From Chionoecetes opilio (Eukaryota; Arthropoda; Malacostraca; Decapoda; Majidae), in assembly GCA_016584305.1 (NCBI GenBank), contig JACEEZ010022880.1, positions 567,370 through 631,369 on the forward strand: 64,000 nucleotides of DNA, given 5' to 3'. This document shows positions 34,692 through 45,576 of this stretch, piece by piece; the first letter of the stretch is position 1, and every line of letters starts with the position of its first letter. Under the pieces are notes generated by a model that was not told where the DNA came from, made no database searches, and saw only the letters and a program-made list of their open reading frames with translations. Position numbers and translations under genes: made by a program.

Positions 34692-34706
34692 TACTGTGAT
34701 GATTGA
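34473..34706 (+). pseudogene. Tigger/pogo transposase N-terminal DNA-binding segment
   Basis: From the ATG at 34473 the frame includes VHLTVPQKFESIKKLEAGRS and VASVCEEYGVK, the first helix-turn-helix (psq/CENP-B type) that starts Tigger/pogo transposases. After about 48 residues it changes abruptly into translated TIR sequence (FAVPRLLGFPDR...) and stops. The CENP-B domain and DDE domain are missing. It links family A-type ends to a Tigger source. Confidence 0.85.
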
Positions 34707-34799
34707 TGACTGGCCTGTGCTCTGGGACTGAGAGTGCTCTGAAGTGTGGGGGAGGCATATCCAGCTTTTTTCCTGTGAATACAGGAGTGAGGCAAGGGT

Positions 34800-35672
34800 G
34801 CAACTTGCCCCATTGAGTCATCAGCATAGAGGTGGATAGGGATTTGAGTTAAGATTAGAAGATCATCGATGAGTAATGATGAAAACGAGTGGGCGCTAGG
34901 ACAGAGCTATGAGGAACACTGCTATTGATAACCTTTGGAGAAGAACAATGACCATCTACAACAGCTGCAATAGAACTGTTAGAAAGGAAACTTGAGATAA
35001 AGGTGCAGAGAGAAAGAAAGAAACAGAAAGTGAGTAATTTAGACATTATATATTTGTGCCAGACTATCAAAAGCTTATGATATGTCAAGGGCAACAGCAA
35101 AAGTTTCAACGAAACCCTTTAAAGGGATGACCAAGATTATGTTAAGAAAGCTAGAAGATCGCCCTGTATGGAAACCGTACTGACGATCAGATACTGTAGA
35201 AGATTGTGAGCAGATAGATGCTTAAGAATCTTCTTATTAAGAATAGATATAAAAGTCTTAGAAAGACAGAAAGTCAAAGCCATAGAAAGGTAGTTTAAAG
35301 GATTAAAACGGTCACCTTTCTTAGGAACAGGTTGGATGTGAGCAAACTTCCAGCAAGAAGTAAAGGTGGAAATACTTAGACAAAGACTGAAAAGTTTGAT
35401 CAGGCAAGGTGCAAGCACAGAAGCACAGTTTTTGAGAACAATAGGAGGGACTCCGTCAGGACCGCAAGCCTTCTGAGGATCTAGGCCAGAAAGGGCATAG
35501 AAAACATTACGAAGGATCTTAATAACAGGCATAATGTAGTCAGAGGGTGGAGGAGAAAGAGGAACAAGCCCTTCATCATCCAGAGTGGAATTATGAGCAA
35601 AGGTTTGAGTGAAGAGTTTAAATTTAAAAATAGATGAGAGATCTGTGGAGGTATCTTGGTGAAGCATAGGAG
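34800..35672 (-). pseudogene. LINE-2 reverse transcriptase fragment
   Basis: Minus-strand blocks: ILRNVFYALSGLDPQKACGP DG, VPPIVLKNCASVLAP, FAHIQPVPKKGDR, then in shifted frames the YGFR and PQGS regions. Same family as 56700-57740. Multiple frame breaks. It joins LINE-1 at about 35672. Confidence 0.8.
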
Positions 35673-35820
35673 GAAAAGATGACTGTACACTTTGTTACTA
35701 ATTGCTCCCTACATTCCTTCAAAATCCAGTTAGAGACCCCATCTGACCCGATGCTTTTCTTACATCTAGGTTTCCCAATGATTTCAGAATTTCCTGCAAT
35801 TCCACTTTTCACATCCTCTC
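35673..35820 (-). pseudogene. LINE-1 copy b, segment left of Copia
   Basis: Minus frame reads KSGIAGNSEIIGKPRCKKSI and SDGVSNWILKECREQL, the RT N-terminal region. It continues in frame, after one CTCTC, with 43408-43605 on the far side of the Copia element. Confidence 0.85.
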
Positions 35821-36010
35821 TGTTAATATATTAGCACAGTCACTTCTTTGAACACGCCCGCCACGGCGTGAACCAATGGCAGACCGCCATATCATCGGCT
35901 GGCTCATAACGTCATCACTGGTGATCACGTGACAAGACATACGGTGTGGAGTGAGCGGCCGGTCGTTCCCTAGAGCTCAGTGAGTGCAGTTGTGTCTAGT
36001 GTAATTAATA
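35821..36010 (+). repeat. Copia 5' LTR
   Basis: TGTTAATATATTAGCACAGT to tgtgtctagtgtaattaata. Three C/T differences from the 3' LTR. Confidence 0.95.
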
Positions 36011-36011
36011 G

Positions 36012-36024
36012 TGGTAGCAGAGCG
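36012..36024 (+). promoter_or_regulatory. Copia primer-binding site
   Basis: TGGTAGCAGAGCG, one base after the LTR, complementary to the 3' end of a metazoan initiator methionine tRNA (...CTCTGCTACCA). Confidence 0.8.
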
Positions 36025-36042
36025 TAGTTCACAACTGCACTA

Positions 36043-36755
36043 ATGGCGTGTTCACTGAAGTGGCCTCCAAAATTGGAGCGTGATGGAGAATACAAAATGT
36101 GGAAGGAGGATGTAGGTGTGTGGTGCAGACTTACGACGATAGAAAAAAAAAAGCGAGCGCTGGCGATACATCTGTCACTTTCCGGGCGGGCCAGAAGTGC
36201 TTCGTAGGAAATTGATAAGACCAAGTTGGAGGCAGAGGATGGCGTGGAAGTGTTAATGTAGAGACTGGATGATGTATTTTTGGTCGATGAAGGAAGAAGG
36301 AAATTTGCAGCATTTGAGGCTTTGTATAGCCTATGGAGAAAAGAGAGCAGAGATTAAGGACTTTGTGTCAGAGTTTGAACATACGTACCATGGGGTTACA
36401 AAGCAGGGATTGAAGCTTGAAGATTCGGTGTTGGCCTTTATGTTATTGGCTTCATGTTTGTTAGAGGAAAGAAAGAAGCAATTAGTCATGTCGGCAACAC
36501 AGGTGGTAACATACGATAACATGAAGGCGACGCTCAACCGAATATTTTCGAGTGGTGCGAAGGGACCGAGCGCCCACATACAGATGAAATTTGAACCTTT
36601 ACTTATGGGAAATGAGGGCAATGTTGGTGAAAGTGAGGAAGCCCTGTATGTGGGCGGAACCAGTCGAGGTAGACGTGGTTAGCGGGGACTGCAAGGCTAT
36701 GCACGTGGGCGTGGTAATAGTGGACGTCAAAGACAGGATAGGAGGAAGAAAAACC
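36043..36755 (+). pseudogene. Copia gag (capsid region)
   Basis: ATG at 36043 reads MACSLKWPPKLERDGEYKMW, the typical Copia gag start, but meets TAG after about 56 codons. It continues in another frame as capsid (WRKESRD-like, FVSEFEHTYHGVTKQGLKLE, LLEERKKQLVMS, MKATLNRIFS) with a further TAG at 36680. Confidence 0.8.
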
Positions 36756-36757
36756 CT

Positions 36758-37336
36758 ATGGGGGCACATGGTACAATATCCAAATGTGCTATTTGTGAAT
36801 CAATATATCACTGGGCACGTAATTGCCCTGACGCCTACGAAAACAAAGGAGGCCATGGTGGGTACGTTGAGGAACCAGTGAACTTATTCGTGGGCTATGT
36901 GAATGATAAAGATAGTGAGGACAATTTATTGAAACTAGTGAGTGAATCGAAGGGGTGTGCCGTCCTTAATACAGGCTGTATAAACACGGTGTGTGGTTCA
37001 CGTTGGCTCGAAGCGTATGTAAATGGGTTGACTGAATATGAGCGTGGACTTGTGAAAGAGGAATGCTCTAATTCCAGCTTCACATTTGGCAATGGTATTT
37101 CTGTGACTTCCTTCAAGAAAGTTACGTTTCCTTGTTGTATAGGTAATATGCGTGCCAATGTGACCTCTGATGTGGTGAACTGTAATTTACCATTGTTGCT
37201 GAGTAGATCTTCTATGAAAAGAGCCAAAATGATAATCAAGTGTGAGACAAATCAAATCAAAGTGGGCGGAAAAAGGGACGTCGTCAATCTACGTACATCA
37301 TCGTCAGGACACTATCTGGTGCTGTTATCGGCATGA
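36758..37336 (+). pseudogene. Copia zinc knuckle and aspartic protease
   Basis: The nucleocapsid knuckle CAICESIYHWARNC fits C-x2-C-x4-H-x4-C and is intact. The protease active site, normally D-T-G, reads VLNTGCINTVCG: the catalytic Asp codon is AAT. A TGA ends this part; the same frame continues into integrase. Confidence 0.88.
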
Positions 37337-37369
37337 CTAGACGGGGAAGTTAGTATAGCTGAGGCACTC

Positions 37370-38082
37370 ATGGCACTCTACAAGGACGGGGACATCGAGA
37401 AGAGGGCCTTGAAACTTCATCGTCAGTTTGAACACCCTACAGCAGAAAAATTGAAGAAGCTTGTGAGGGATGCCGATATTAGGGACTCGAACCTGGAACG
37501 GAGAATTGATAAAGTGACAAGTGACTGTTCAGTGTGTAAACGGTATAAGAAACCGAGCCCGAAACCAGTGGTGAGTGTCCCGTTGGCTAGCAGGTTTAAC
37601 GAGGTGATTGCCATGGACCTTAAGTCTTGGGGTAAGAAGTATTTCTTGGTGATAGTGGACCTGTATACAAGATATTGTACATCTGTGGTTGTTCCAGACA
37701 AGAATGCGGGCACTATTATTCGGGGAATATTTCTCGGTTGGGTTGTGCTATTTGGTGCCCCAGGAAAAATCTTATCAGATAATGGCTGTGAATTTAATAA
37801 TTCAGATATGAGGTCTCTAGGTGAGGCATTCAATGTTAAGATTATGACGACGGCAGCTGAAAGCCCTTGGAGTAATGGTGTTTGTGAGAGGCTCAATGCT
37901 GTGTTGGGAGGAATGGTAAGCAAGATTTTGGCGGATTGTCCTGGCTGTGATTTGGATGTTGCTCTGGCTTGGGCTGTGGCTGCCAGGAATGCACTGTCAA
38001 CATTTTCAGGTTTCTCGCCCAACCAGTTGGTATTTGGCCAGAACCCTGGGATTCCTGGGGCCTTTTATGATAACCTACCGAC
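37370..38082 (+). pseudogene. Copia integrase, N-terminal zinc and catalytic core
   Basis: LHRQFEHPTAEKLKKL with later CSVCKRYKK supplies the H-H-C-C zinc site (GAG-pre-integrase). The core holds AMDLKSWGKKYFLVIVDLYT (first Asp), ILSDNGCEFNN (second Asp) and WSNGVCERLNAVLGG (Glu), so the DDE triad is complete. The frame is interrupted at 38083 by the hAT-like element and resumes in frame at 40850 after one 8-bp duplicate. Confidence 0.92.
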
Positions 38083-40841
38083 TAGGGTGGTCCTTAAAAA
38101 CAAAAGTTGGAATTGTTTTGTTCCTAACCCGGGAATTTGTTACCATTCAAGTGGAAATCACCCTGAATTTTTTTTATGGAATTCGGCTCGTAGGAAGATG
38201 TTGCACACATGACCCGAAGTTTTCCCTCTGTGACTCGTTCGACTGGTCATGGTGTTATTGGAACATACTCCATTTCCTCCTCCTATTTTCACAATATTTT
38301 CCTTCCGAATTCGATTCTACTTGTCACAAATTAAGTTCTGAACATATTCTCCTTTCTTTTTCAGTTTGATATGGCGACTAGGAGCAAAGATTTTCTTGTG
38401 GTTCCCCAAACGGAGGTAATTGGCTCCAAACTCCCTTCCAACAGAGAGGTTCTCGGGGTCGTTCTCCACCGTCTACAGCTCAAAAAGATGACTCTCCGCG
38501 ATGTCACGCTGGCCGTGACCCCCATGGTGGCTCAGTTTTGGGATATGGCGCGGATCCCAATGATCCGAAAAGACAACATTGTCACCAAGATTGAAAAAGC
38601 TCCATCGGGAGTACGAGCTCCTCAAGAAAGGTCGCTATCGGCGATCGGAGGCTCCAAATCTCGAAAGAAAAGGATTTTGAGGTACTTCTCGACAACCTCT
38701 TCGACGTGGCACACGGGAATGCGCTGACCATGATGACCAACCAGGAGGACAAAGAGTTCCTCCTCGCCCAACGGGAGCCAGGACGTCGGGGAAGGATGGG
38801 CGGCGTCGATTTCCGTCCTTGCTGACTCAGGAGACGAGGCAATCTCTTCGTTTGGAAAAGGCCGCTGCTTTCTCCGCCCGCAAACAAGAAGAGGCTGCCG
38901 CTTCCTCATCTGTGGCGCAGCTCGAGTCCTCGCCGTCGTCCAGCTCCAACACTTCAGCTGTTGTCTCAGATGAAGAATACGGAGCAGTTGGAGGAGCGAG
39001 TCCTGCGAAGCGGGCGAAACGGGCCACGAAGAACATCGTCTCTCCAGCACTGGCGGCCACGCTGGATCGAACCAAGCTGACCGAGCGTTCCGCGACATAC
39101 GTGCTGACTGAAGCCGCACGTTGCCTAGGCCAGAACGTCGAAGAGCTCAACATCAACCGCTCATCCATCCGACGCCAACGCTTGAAACATCGTGCGGCCA
39201 TGGCCTCAAAGATCAGAGAGGAGTTTCGGTCAGGAACTCCGCTGGTGGTCCACTGGGATGGCAAGCTCGTGATGGACCTGACCACGAAAGAACATGTGGA
39301 CCGTCTCCCGATCATCATTTCCGGGATTGGAGGCGCCCAACTGCTCGCCGTCGCCAAGTTGGGCAGTGGCACGGGAGAGAGCATGGCGGCAGCGGTGGTT
39401 CGGCCCTGGAGACATGGGGAGTCGCGGATCAGGTAGTCGGGATGTCCTTCGACACCACGGCATCCAACACCGGCCGCAGAAACGGGGCCTGTGTCCTCAT
39501 CGAACAGAAAATGGGGAAAGACTGCTGCATTTCGCCTGTCGTCACCATATCCTGGAGCTGGTGGTACATGCGGTGTTCGTCCGTGTCTTGGGTGTTCCTC
39601 ATCGCCCGAGCATCTGCTCTTCAAACGCTTCCCAACCTCATGGGAGAGCCATCGACCGAGAGGACTTCGGCACGGGAATCATGGTGGAGGAAGTGGCGAC
39701 TGTTCTAGAGGACGTCAAGGATGAGGCTCTTCGATGGACTCTTCAAGTCCTTCAAGAGCGTGAGGACCTTCGCGATGACTACCGGGAATTGGTCAAACTT
39801 GTCATCATTTTCCTCGGTGGTGCCCTCCCAGTGGAATTCGATTTCCCTTTCTCCTGGAGCAATGCACCAGGCCAGATGGATGTCAAAAGTCCTCTACTCC
39901 TTCAAGATTTGGATGTTCCGGGGCCAGTTCCGCTTGACGAAGAAGGAGGAGCGGGGGACTCCAGCGGTTGTGCCTCTTCGTCGTCCGAGTCTACGCAAAG
40001 CCTGGATTGAGGCTTCTTTCTCGGTTCAAGCCCCTCGACTCGACCTCGAACTCATCAAGGCCCTCGGCACCTACGACAAGATCGACCCTGAGATCGGAGA
40101 CGTCGCGCTGTCGAAACTGTCAAGCCATCTGTGGTACGTGTCAGAAGAACTGGTTGGGCTGTCCTTCTTCGACTCCGACGTGTCCTGCGAGACCAAAAAA
40201 CGCCATGGTTACGGCCCTACGACGAGAGGAATTTGACGGAGAGGACACGGCTCCGAAAAGAGTCACGCTTCCAAAGAAGTCGGTCCGAGATCTCCACCTG
40301 GAAGACTTCGTCAGTGGACGTACTCTCCACTTCTTCCGGAAGCTACACCTGGATGAGGCCTTCCTCGATCTGCCACCGGACTCGTGGCAGATGGACGAGG
40401 GGTTCCAGCGGTCCTCTCAGATCGTCCGGAACCTCGCTGTGGTGGAATGACCACGCGGAAAGAGGAGTTGCGCTCATCCAAGAGTTCAACGGATCCCTCA
40501 CAAAGGATGAGGAGCAGCTTCAGTTCCTCCTTCAAGTGGTGGCGGACCACCGGAAGGCCTTCCCGGACCCGCGGAAGCGCACCCTGGCCCACACCAGGCC
40601 ACAGTGAGGAGCCCGGCAAGCACGATACCCCCGCCTTCGAGCGGCTAATACCTCAATGAGGGGGGACCTGGAGCCAGGGCCAGGGTGAAATTGGAGGAGG
40701 CGTGTGCAACATCTTTTCGGGGAACCGATTCGGCTGAAAATTTACTCACATAGTATTTTCATAACATAGAAACATATATCCGGGTTAGGAACATAAAGTT
40801 TCTCAAAATTAAATTTTACATACATACTAAGGACCACCCTA
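38083..40841 (+). mobile_element. Element with 8-bp duplication and hAT-like transposase, inserted in Copia integrase
   Basis: CTACCGAC stands on both sides (38075-38082 and 40842-40849). Terminal inverted repeats start TAGGGTGGTCCTTA in both orientations, and matching blocks continue inward for about 140 bases (gttcctaacccgg, gatgttgcacac). The interior carries a broken transposase-like gene. 8-bp duplication and a TAGGG start fit the hAT superfamily; Zisupton/Novosib-like classes also make 8-bp duplications. Confidence 0.88.
38371..40619 (+). pseudogene. hAT-like DDE transposase of an uncharacterised invertebrate family
   Basis: A single protein broken by at least five frame changes. In order: MATRSKDFLVVPQTEVIGSK (38371); DKEFLLAQREPGRRGRMGG in another frame (about 38745); a Lys/Arg and Ser-rich linker; GTPLVVHWDGKLVMDL (first Asp, about 39240); VGMSFDTTASNTGRRNGACV (second Asp, about 39440); CRHHILELVVHAVF (C-x2-H, about 39535); LLFKRFPTSW; WYVSEELVGLSFFDSDV (about 40130); and near the end NDHAERGVALIQEFN (candidate Glu, about 40450). 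D...D...C-x2-H...E in this order is the hAT layout. I recall similar unnamed proteins in many invertebrates; the superfamily call is inference. Confidence 0.7.
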
Positions 40842-40849
40842 CTACCGAC

Positions 40850-41219
40850 GCTAGATGGCGAGGCCACACCTGCAGGTATAGTGAAGGATAACCTGAATGC
40901 CCTTCACGCGGCACGGAGAGCATTTACCGTAGCGGAATCTAGTGAAAGGCTGACTAGAGCACTTCGTCATAATGTGAGAGACAGCGACCCCGGAGACCTA
41001 CACTACGGAGATGATGTTTACTACAAGCATCTAGACAGTAATAAGTGGCGCGGACTGGGTACCATAATTGGGAAAGACGGAAAACAATTTATAGTGAAGC
41101 ACGGTGGAATGTGTGTAAGGGTGCACACATGTCGAATTGCCATGGCACCGACCAGTGTTGACCCTGCTGCAGTGTCAAATGAGGAAGATGTGTCTCAGTC
41201 CAATACCAGTGCTCTGTGA
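40850..41219 (+). pseudogene. Copia integrase, C-terminal part
   Basis: NLNALHAARRAFTVAESSER, VRDSDPGDLHYGDDVYYKHL, WRGLGTIIGKDGKQFIVKHG: the post-catalytic integrase region with the GPR/GKV-type beta module. Ends at TGA 41217. Confidence 0.85.
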
Positions 41220-41726
41220 GTTCCTAGTGTGCGTGGTGATATGGAGCTTGGATTCGGGGATTCAGACATGGACTCGGATGATGATGACCATCCTGGTGAA
41301 ATTGTTGATGTTGTGGGTGAGGGGGCGCAGGTGGCTGTGGATGGCCACAACGGTGACGTTCGGTAGACGGACACGGATGCGAGTGCCTCGGGTGTGTTGG
41401 CAAATCCTGTAGTGAGAGTTAAAGCGGGTCAAAGGATCAAGGGCATTGATAAAGTGAGTGGTGAGTGGATATCAGGTAGAATTGTTAGTCGGGCGGGGAA
41501 GGCGACTGGTCGATACCCCAACTGCTACAACATTAAGAGTGACAAAGATGGTAACATTAATTGGATGGATCTGGACAGAGATTTTACGTCATGGGAAACA
41601 GTGGACGAGGCGACAGAAATGCTTGTGTTGTTTAATACAGATGAGGTGGTGTATGCTAAGGAAAAAGAGATTGAGAATTGGAGGACCAAGAAGGTGTATG
41701 AAGAGGTGGAGAATGTGGGTCAATAA
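41220..41726 (+). pseudogene. Copia linker between integrase and RT
   Basis: Same frame as its neighbours. An Asp-rich stretch (DMDSDDDDHPGEIVDVVG), a TAG at 41364, then VRVKAGQRIKGIDKVSGEWI and WMDLDRDFTSWETVDE, ending at TAA 41724. Low-conservation linker of Copia polyproteins. Confidence 0.7.
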
Positions 41727-42752
41727 GCTATATCTGTACATTGGGTAGTCACAGAAAAGCTGAAGGAAGGGAAGACTATTGTGAAGGCACGTTTGGTAGC
41801 CAGGGGCTTTGAGGAGGACACCATAGGGCTGCAGAAGAATTCTCCCACTTGTTCAAAGGAGGCTGTCCTTTTGGCAATGGTACTCGCCTCAGCTAATGGT
41901 TGGGTGTGCCACACAATGGATATACAAGCTGCGTACCTCCAAGGGAACAAAATAGAGCGTGAAGTGTACCTGATACCTCCTCCTGAGTTCGACAATGGCT
42001 TATTGTGGCGTCTGAGGAAGACGGTGTATGGTTTGTGCGACGCGGCCAGACAACGGTACATGAGGGTGAAAGAAGAGCTGATATGTCTCGGTGCCAAGAT
42101 TTCGTCCCTGGACCCTGCATTGTTTTCGTGGAGCCAAAATGGTGGAACAGAGGGTATCATATGCGTATATGTGGATGATTTCTTGTGGGCTGGTACTATG
42201 AACTTTGAGCAGCACGTCATAAACCAGTTGCGTAGGACCTTCCAGGGCGGGTCTTTCGATTCCGAGTGCTTTAAGTATGTAGGGCTCAACGTAGTTACCA
42301 CAGAGGATAGCGGTATCTCAATCGACCAGTTTCAGTATGGAGCATCGTTGAATCCGGTTGCCCTTAGCAAGCGTCGGGCATTGGAGAAGACGAGTGATTT
42401 GTCAGAACGAGAGAAAACAGAATATCGTGCGTTGGTCGGGCAACTAAATTGGATGGCTACTCACACTCGCCCGGATATAGCGTTCGATGTGTGCGAGCTG
42501 AGTGTTTCAATTCCAAAGGCTACGGTATCCGACATATTGAGACTAAATAAGGTGATTGAGCGTGTGAAAACGGATAATGTTGGGTTGTTTATCCCGAGGA
42601 TTAGACCTTTAGACGAGTGCCACGTTGAGTGCTACACTGACGCATCATTCGCCAACCTGCAGGGACTTGGGTCTCAAGGGGGCTTTATCATCTTTCTGTG
42701 CGACACTAATAATGTACGGGGCCCTATTTACTGGCAGTCAAGGAAGGTTTGA
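41727..42752 (+). pseudogene. Copia reverse transcriptase and start of RNase H
   Basis: KARLVARGFEED, MDIQAAYLQGNKIEREVYL (first RT Asp), LRKTVYGLCDAARQRYMRVK, GIICVYVDDFLWAG (YVDD catalytic box intact), YRALVGQLNWMATHTRPDIA, and the RNase H start CYTDASFANLQG. Ends at TGA 42750, consistent with CGA to TGA. Confidence 0.93.
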
Positions 42753-42755
42753 CGG

Positions 42756-43092
42756 GTGGTCAATTCAACTCTTACTGCGGAGCCCCTGGCACTTCTGGAT
42801 GGTGCTAGTACTGCGGTGTATGTGGCCAGTATTCTGCAGGAGATCTCCAGATGTGGGAGGATGCCTATCAGGTGTTTTGTGGACAACCGTAGCATAGTGG
42901 AAGCCCTATACACCTATAAATTGGTGGACAACAAGCGTCTGAGGATTGATATATCAGTGCTTCGAGATATGTTGGATCAAGGGGAATTGAAGTAGGTAAC
43001 GTGGGTGGAGACATCGAAGCAACTGGCAGACTGCCTTACCAAGAAGGGCGCGTCGACTATGCGGCTGCGGGAGGCAGTCAGTCGGGATTAGG
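42756..43092 (+). pseudogene. Copia RNase H, C-terminal part
   Basis: Continues the RT frame after one stop: NSTLTAEPLALLDGASTAVY (Glu), RCFVDNRSIVEALYTYKLVD (Asp), then after a TAG at 42993, WVETSKQLADCLTKKGAS, the typical end of Copia Pol. Confidence 0.9.
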
Positions 43093-43217
43093 TATTGACT
43101 GTCATCAGCAACATGTAGGGAGTGTAAATATGTATATTGGTGAACATGCAATTGTACATAGTTGTATGTATTAAAGGGGACACGCAAAGAAAAGAAAAAA
43201 AAAGAAAATAGCGAGTG

Positions 43218-43407
43218 TGTTAATATATTAGCACAGTCACTTCTTTGAACACGCCCGCCACGGCGTGAACCAATGGCAGACCGCCATATCATCGGCTGGC
43301 TCATAATGTCATCACTGGTGATCACGTGACAAGACATATGGTGTGGAGTGAGCGGCCGGTCGTTCCCTAGAGCTCAGCGAGTGCAGTTGTGTCTAGTGTA
43401 ATTAATA
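43218..43407 (+). repeat. Copia 3' LTR
   Basis: 190 bases, three transitions from the 5' LTR, followed by CTCTC. A purine-rich stretch (aaagaaaagaaaaaaaaaga) precedes it. Confidence 0.95.
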
Positions 43408-43600
43408 CTCTCCTTTCAGAAATTCATTTTCTTTTGTGAAAACTTCTTGAAAACATTGATTCATTATTTCAACTTGTGCAACTAGTTCATCGTACTCCAT
43501 CCCTTTTACTTTCAGCTTGTTAATTCCTTCTTTTTGTTCTAGTTTTCCATTGACAAACCTGTAAAACAGTATGGATTCCTTTTTGCATTTTTCTATAATA

Positions 43601-44571
43601 CACACAAACCTCGTTTTCCCGGACTAATAGGGGGGAGCACTGGTCCGGGAAACGCAAAAGTCCGAGGTCATTACCCACCCCCGGACGTTTATCCTACTCT
43701 AGTATTTACTGTCCGGCAACCGCCAATATCAACTACCCTGCCGCGGACTTTTACGTCACTTTGTTGTTGTTTTTAGGGCTGCGAGGATCCCTTGAGGAAC
43801 ACTTTGAGCCCGGGTGATGTCCTATGATGCTATCACAGGTGCTGTAGTTGACCTGTCTTCCTCAGGAAGGCACAGGTGAGGCGGATGACAGCGTGTTGCC
43901 GGGAGGGGTGGATGCCAGCCGCAGCCGCCGTTCAGGGTGAGGAGTTGAGAGCGTAGCACTACACGGTGGGAGTGGAAGCGCTGACACTGCAGCAGAAAGT
44001 GTTCAATAGTCTCAGAGACGTTCCTGCAACAGGGGCAGTGGGGGTCGGGGGACTAACGAAGGCGGTGCAGGTGAACCGTGAGTGTCTTGTGCCCAAATGT
44101 AAACAATACGACCGCTGACCATGCTGCCACCTGGGTGGACGCCCGCCGCCGCCAGCAGGGTGGGCTGGTCAAAGTGGCGACGTTCAGGGTGAGGAGTTGA
44201 GAGCATAGCACTACACGGTGGGAGTGGAAGTGCGGACACTGCAGCAGAAAGTGTTCAATAGTCTCAGAGACGTTCCTGCACCAGGGGCAGTGGGGGTCAG
44301 GGGACTGACGGAGGCGGTGCAGATGAACCGTGAGTGTTTCTTGTGCCCAAATGTAAACAATACGACCGCTGACCATGCTGCCACCTGGCGGGAGGTGCGG
44401 ACACTGACCAGGGGTGACAGGAGATGCTCGGACCGCCGCACAACTTTGTCGATTTACGGACTAGACCAGGCATTTGTCCGGGACTCTGACATATCCCCAG
44501 ACTTCGGATTTTGTCCGGCAAATCCGATATGCGGGAAATGGAGGTCCGGGAAAACGAGGGTTGTGTGTGTG
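43601..44571 (-). mobile_element. TIR element family A, copy A6
   Basis: cacacaaacctcgttttccc at the left, gggaaaacgagggttgtgtg at the right, TA on each side. It carries a longer piece of LINE-3 3' end than other copies (antisense, 43764-44110, including the aaaacaacaacaaa-type tail) followed by a partial second unit. Confidence 0.88.
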
Positions 44572-44790
44572 TACCTCTTTCAAAGTTCCTCTCTTCTTCT
44601 CTGTGGATTCTTACGTATTCGTTTCTAGTTCTCCTGTAGTCTTCTGTTGCTCTGACAGTCATCTTCTTTCTCCAATGGTTTAATGCAATATCTCTATCTC
44701 TTTTTGCTATTTCACATTTGCTATTAAACCAGTCCTTCCAGTTTTCCTTTCCTGTTATGTTTGATACATACTTAGCAACAGTAAGTTAAA

Positions 44791-45080
44791 GATGGGGGCA
44801 TACGCTATGCTTCGCGTGGCCTCGGTGGTCATCTCCGCCGCGTTAGCCTTTGAGCCTGTGGTGGGTGACAACCCGCTACCCCGGGACACAGGGCTAGTGT
44901 GACATCCGGGTTACCACAGTTACCTTCCCCAGGTTTTCCCCAGATACCCATTTATCGACCAACCCCAAAATGAAAGATGAACATCTGGTTGGGGTTGCCG
45001 CTTACTGCCCTGGCTCGGATTCAAACTAGGGCCCACAGATTCATAGCTAGGTGCGCTAGCCACTACACCACGGAGGCAAC
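44791..45080 (-). repeat. tRNA-derived SINE-2, minus copy
   Basis: Reverse of 27055-27345: head GCCTCCGTGGTGTAGTGGCT at the right end; body ggtaacccggatgtcacact. Inserted in LINE-1. Confidence 0.82.
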
Positions 45081-45576
45081 ATCAACAGTATCAATAGAAG
45101 TATCATAAACTTTAAAGAAATAGTCCCATTTTCTCTCAATGTTTTCTGCCTCATGGAAAGGATTCCAGTTACATTTAGTAAAGAATTTATGTTTTCCCCG
45201 AAAGTTAGCTTATCCATAGTTTTATTTTCCCTTTCTATACCTCTTAATCTTTTGGCTTCATAATGCTCTCTGTAATTTCAAACTCTAATACTACATGGTC
45301 ACTTCCCAAATTGACACAAGTATTCCAAGTTATCAATAATGCCTGTCTCCTTTGTAAACAGCAGATCCACTCTTGTGGGAGTGTCTTCTTGGAATCTTGT
45401 ATCTTCAACCCATTGGGTCATCACATTATCCATTATCATGTTAAGCAACTAATTGTCCCATGAGTCGTCACTTCCTTCGGCAGAGCACTCCTCCCCGTTC
45501 ATCTACAGTTAAAGTCAGCCATCAGAATCAAGTCAGCTCTTATCTCCATTGATTTCCTTAGATACATTTGATCTCC

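Larger units (their letters stand above)
35821..43407 (+). mobile_element. Copia LTR retrotransposon, nested in LINE-1 and split by a hAT-like element
   Basis: 190-bp LTRs at 35821-36010 and 43218-43407, a 5-bp CTCTC duplication on both sides, a primer-binding site, and domain order gag, protease, integrase, RT, RNase H, which defines Ty1/Copia. Without the 2.76-kb insertion it is about 4.8 kb. It could be a GalEA-type crustacean Copia (untested). Several in-frame stops and a protease Asp to Asn change make it inactive, although the LTRs differ at only three sites. Confidence 0.95.

Noticed and set aside
37423..38022. 199-residue minus-strand gene
   Set aside because: Antisense of the Copia integrase with its complete DDE motifs.
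38827..39624. 265-residue minus-strand gene
   Set aside because: Shadow of the hAT-like transposase on the plus strand, which carries the conserved motifs.
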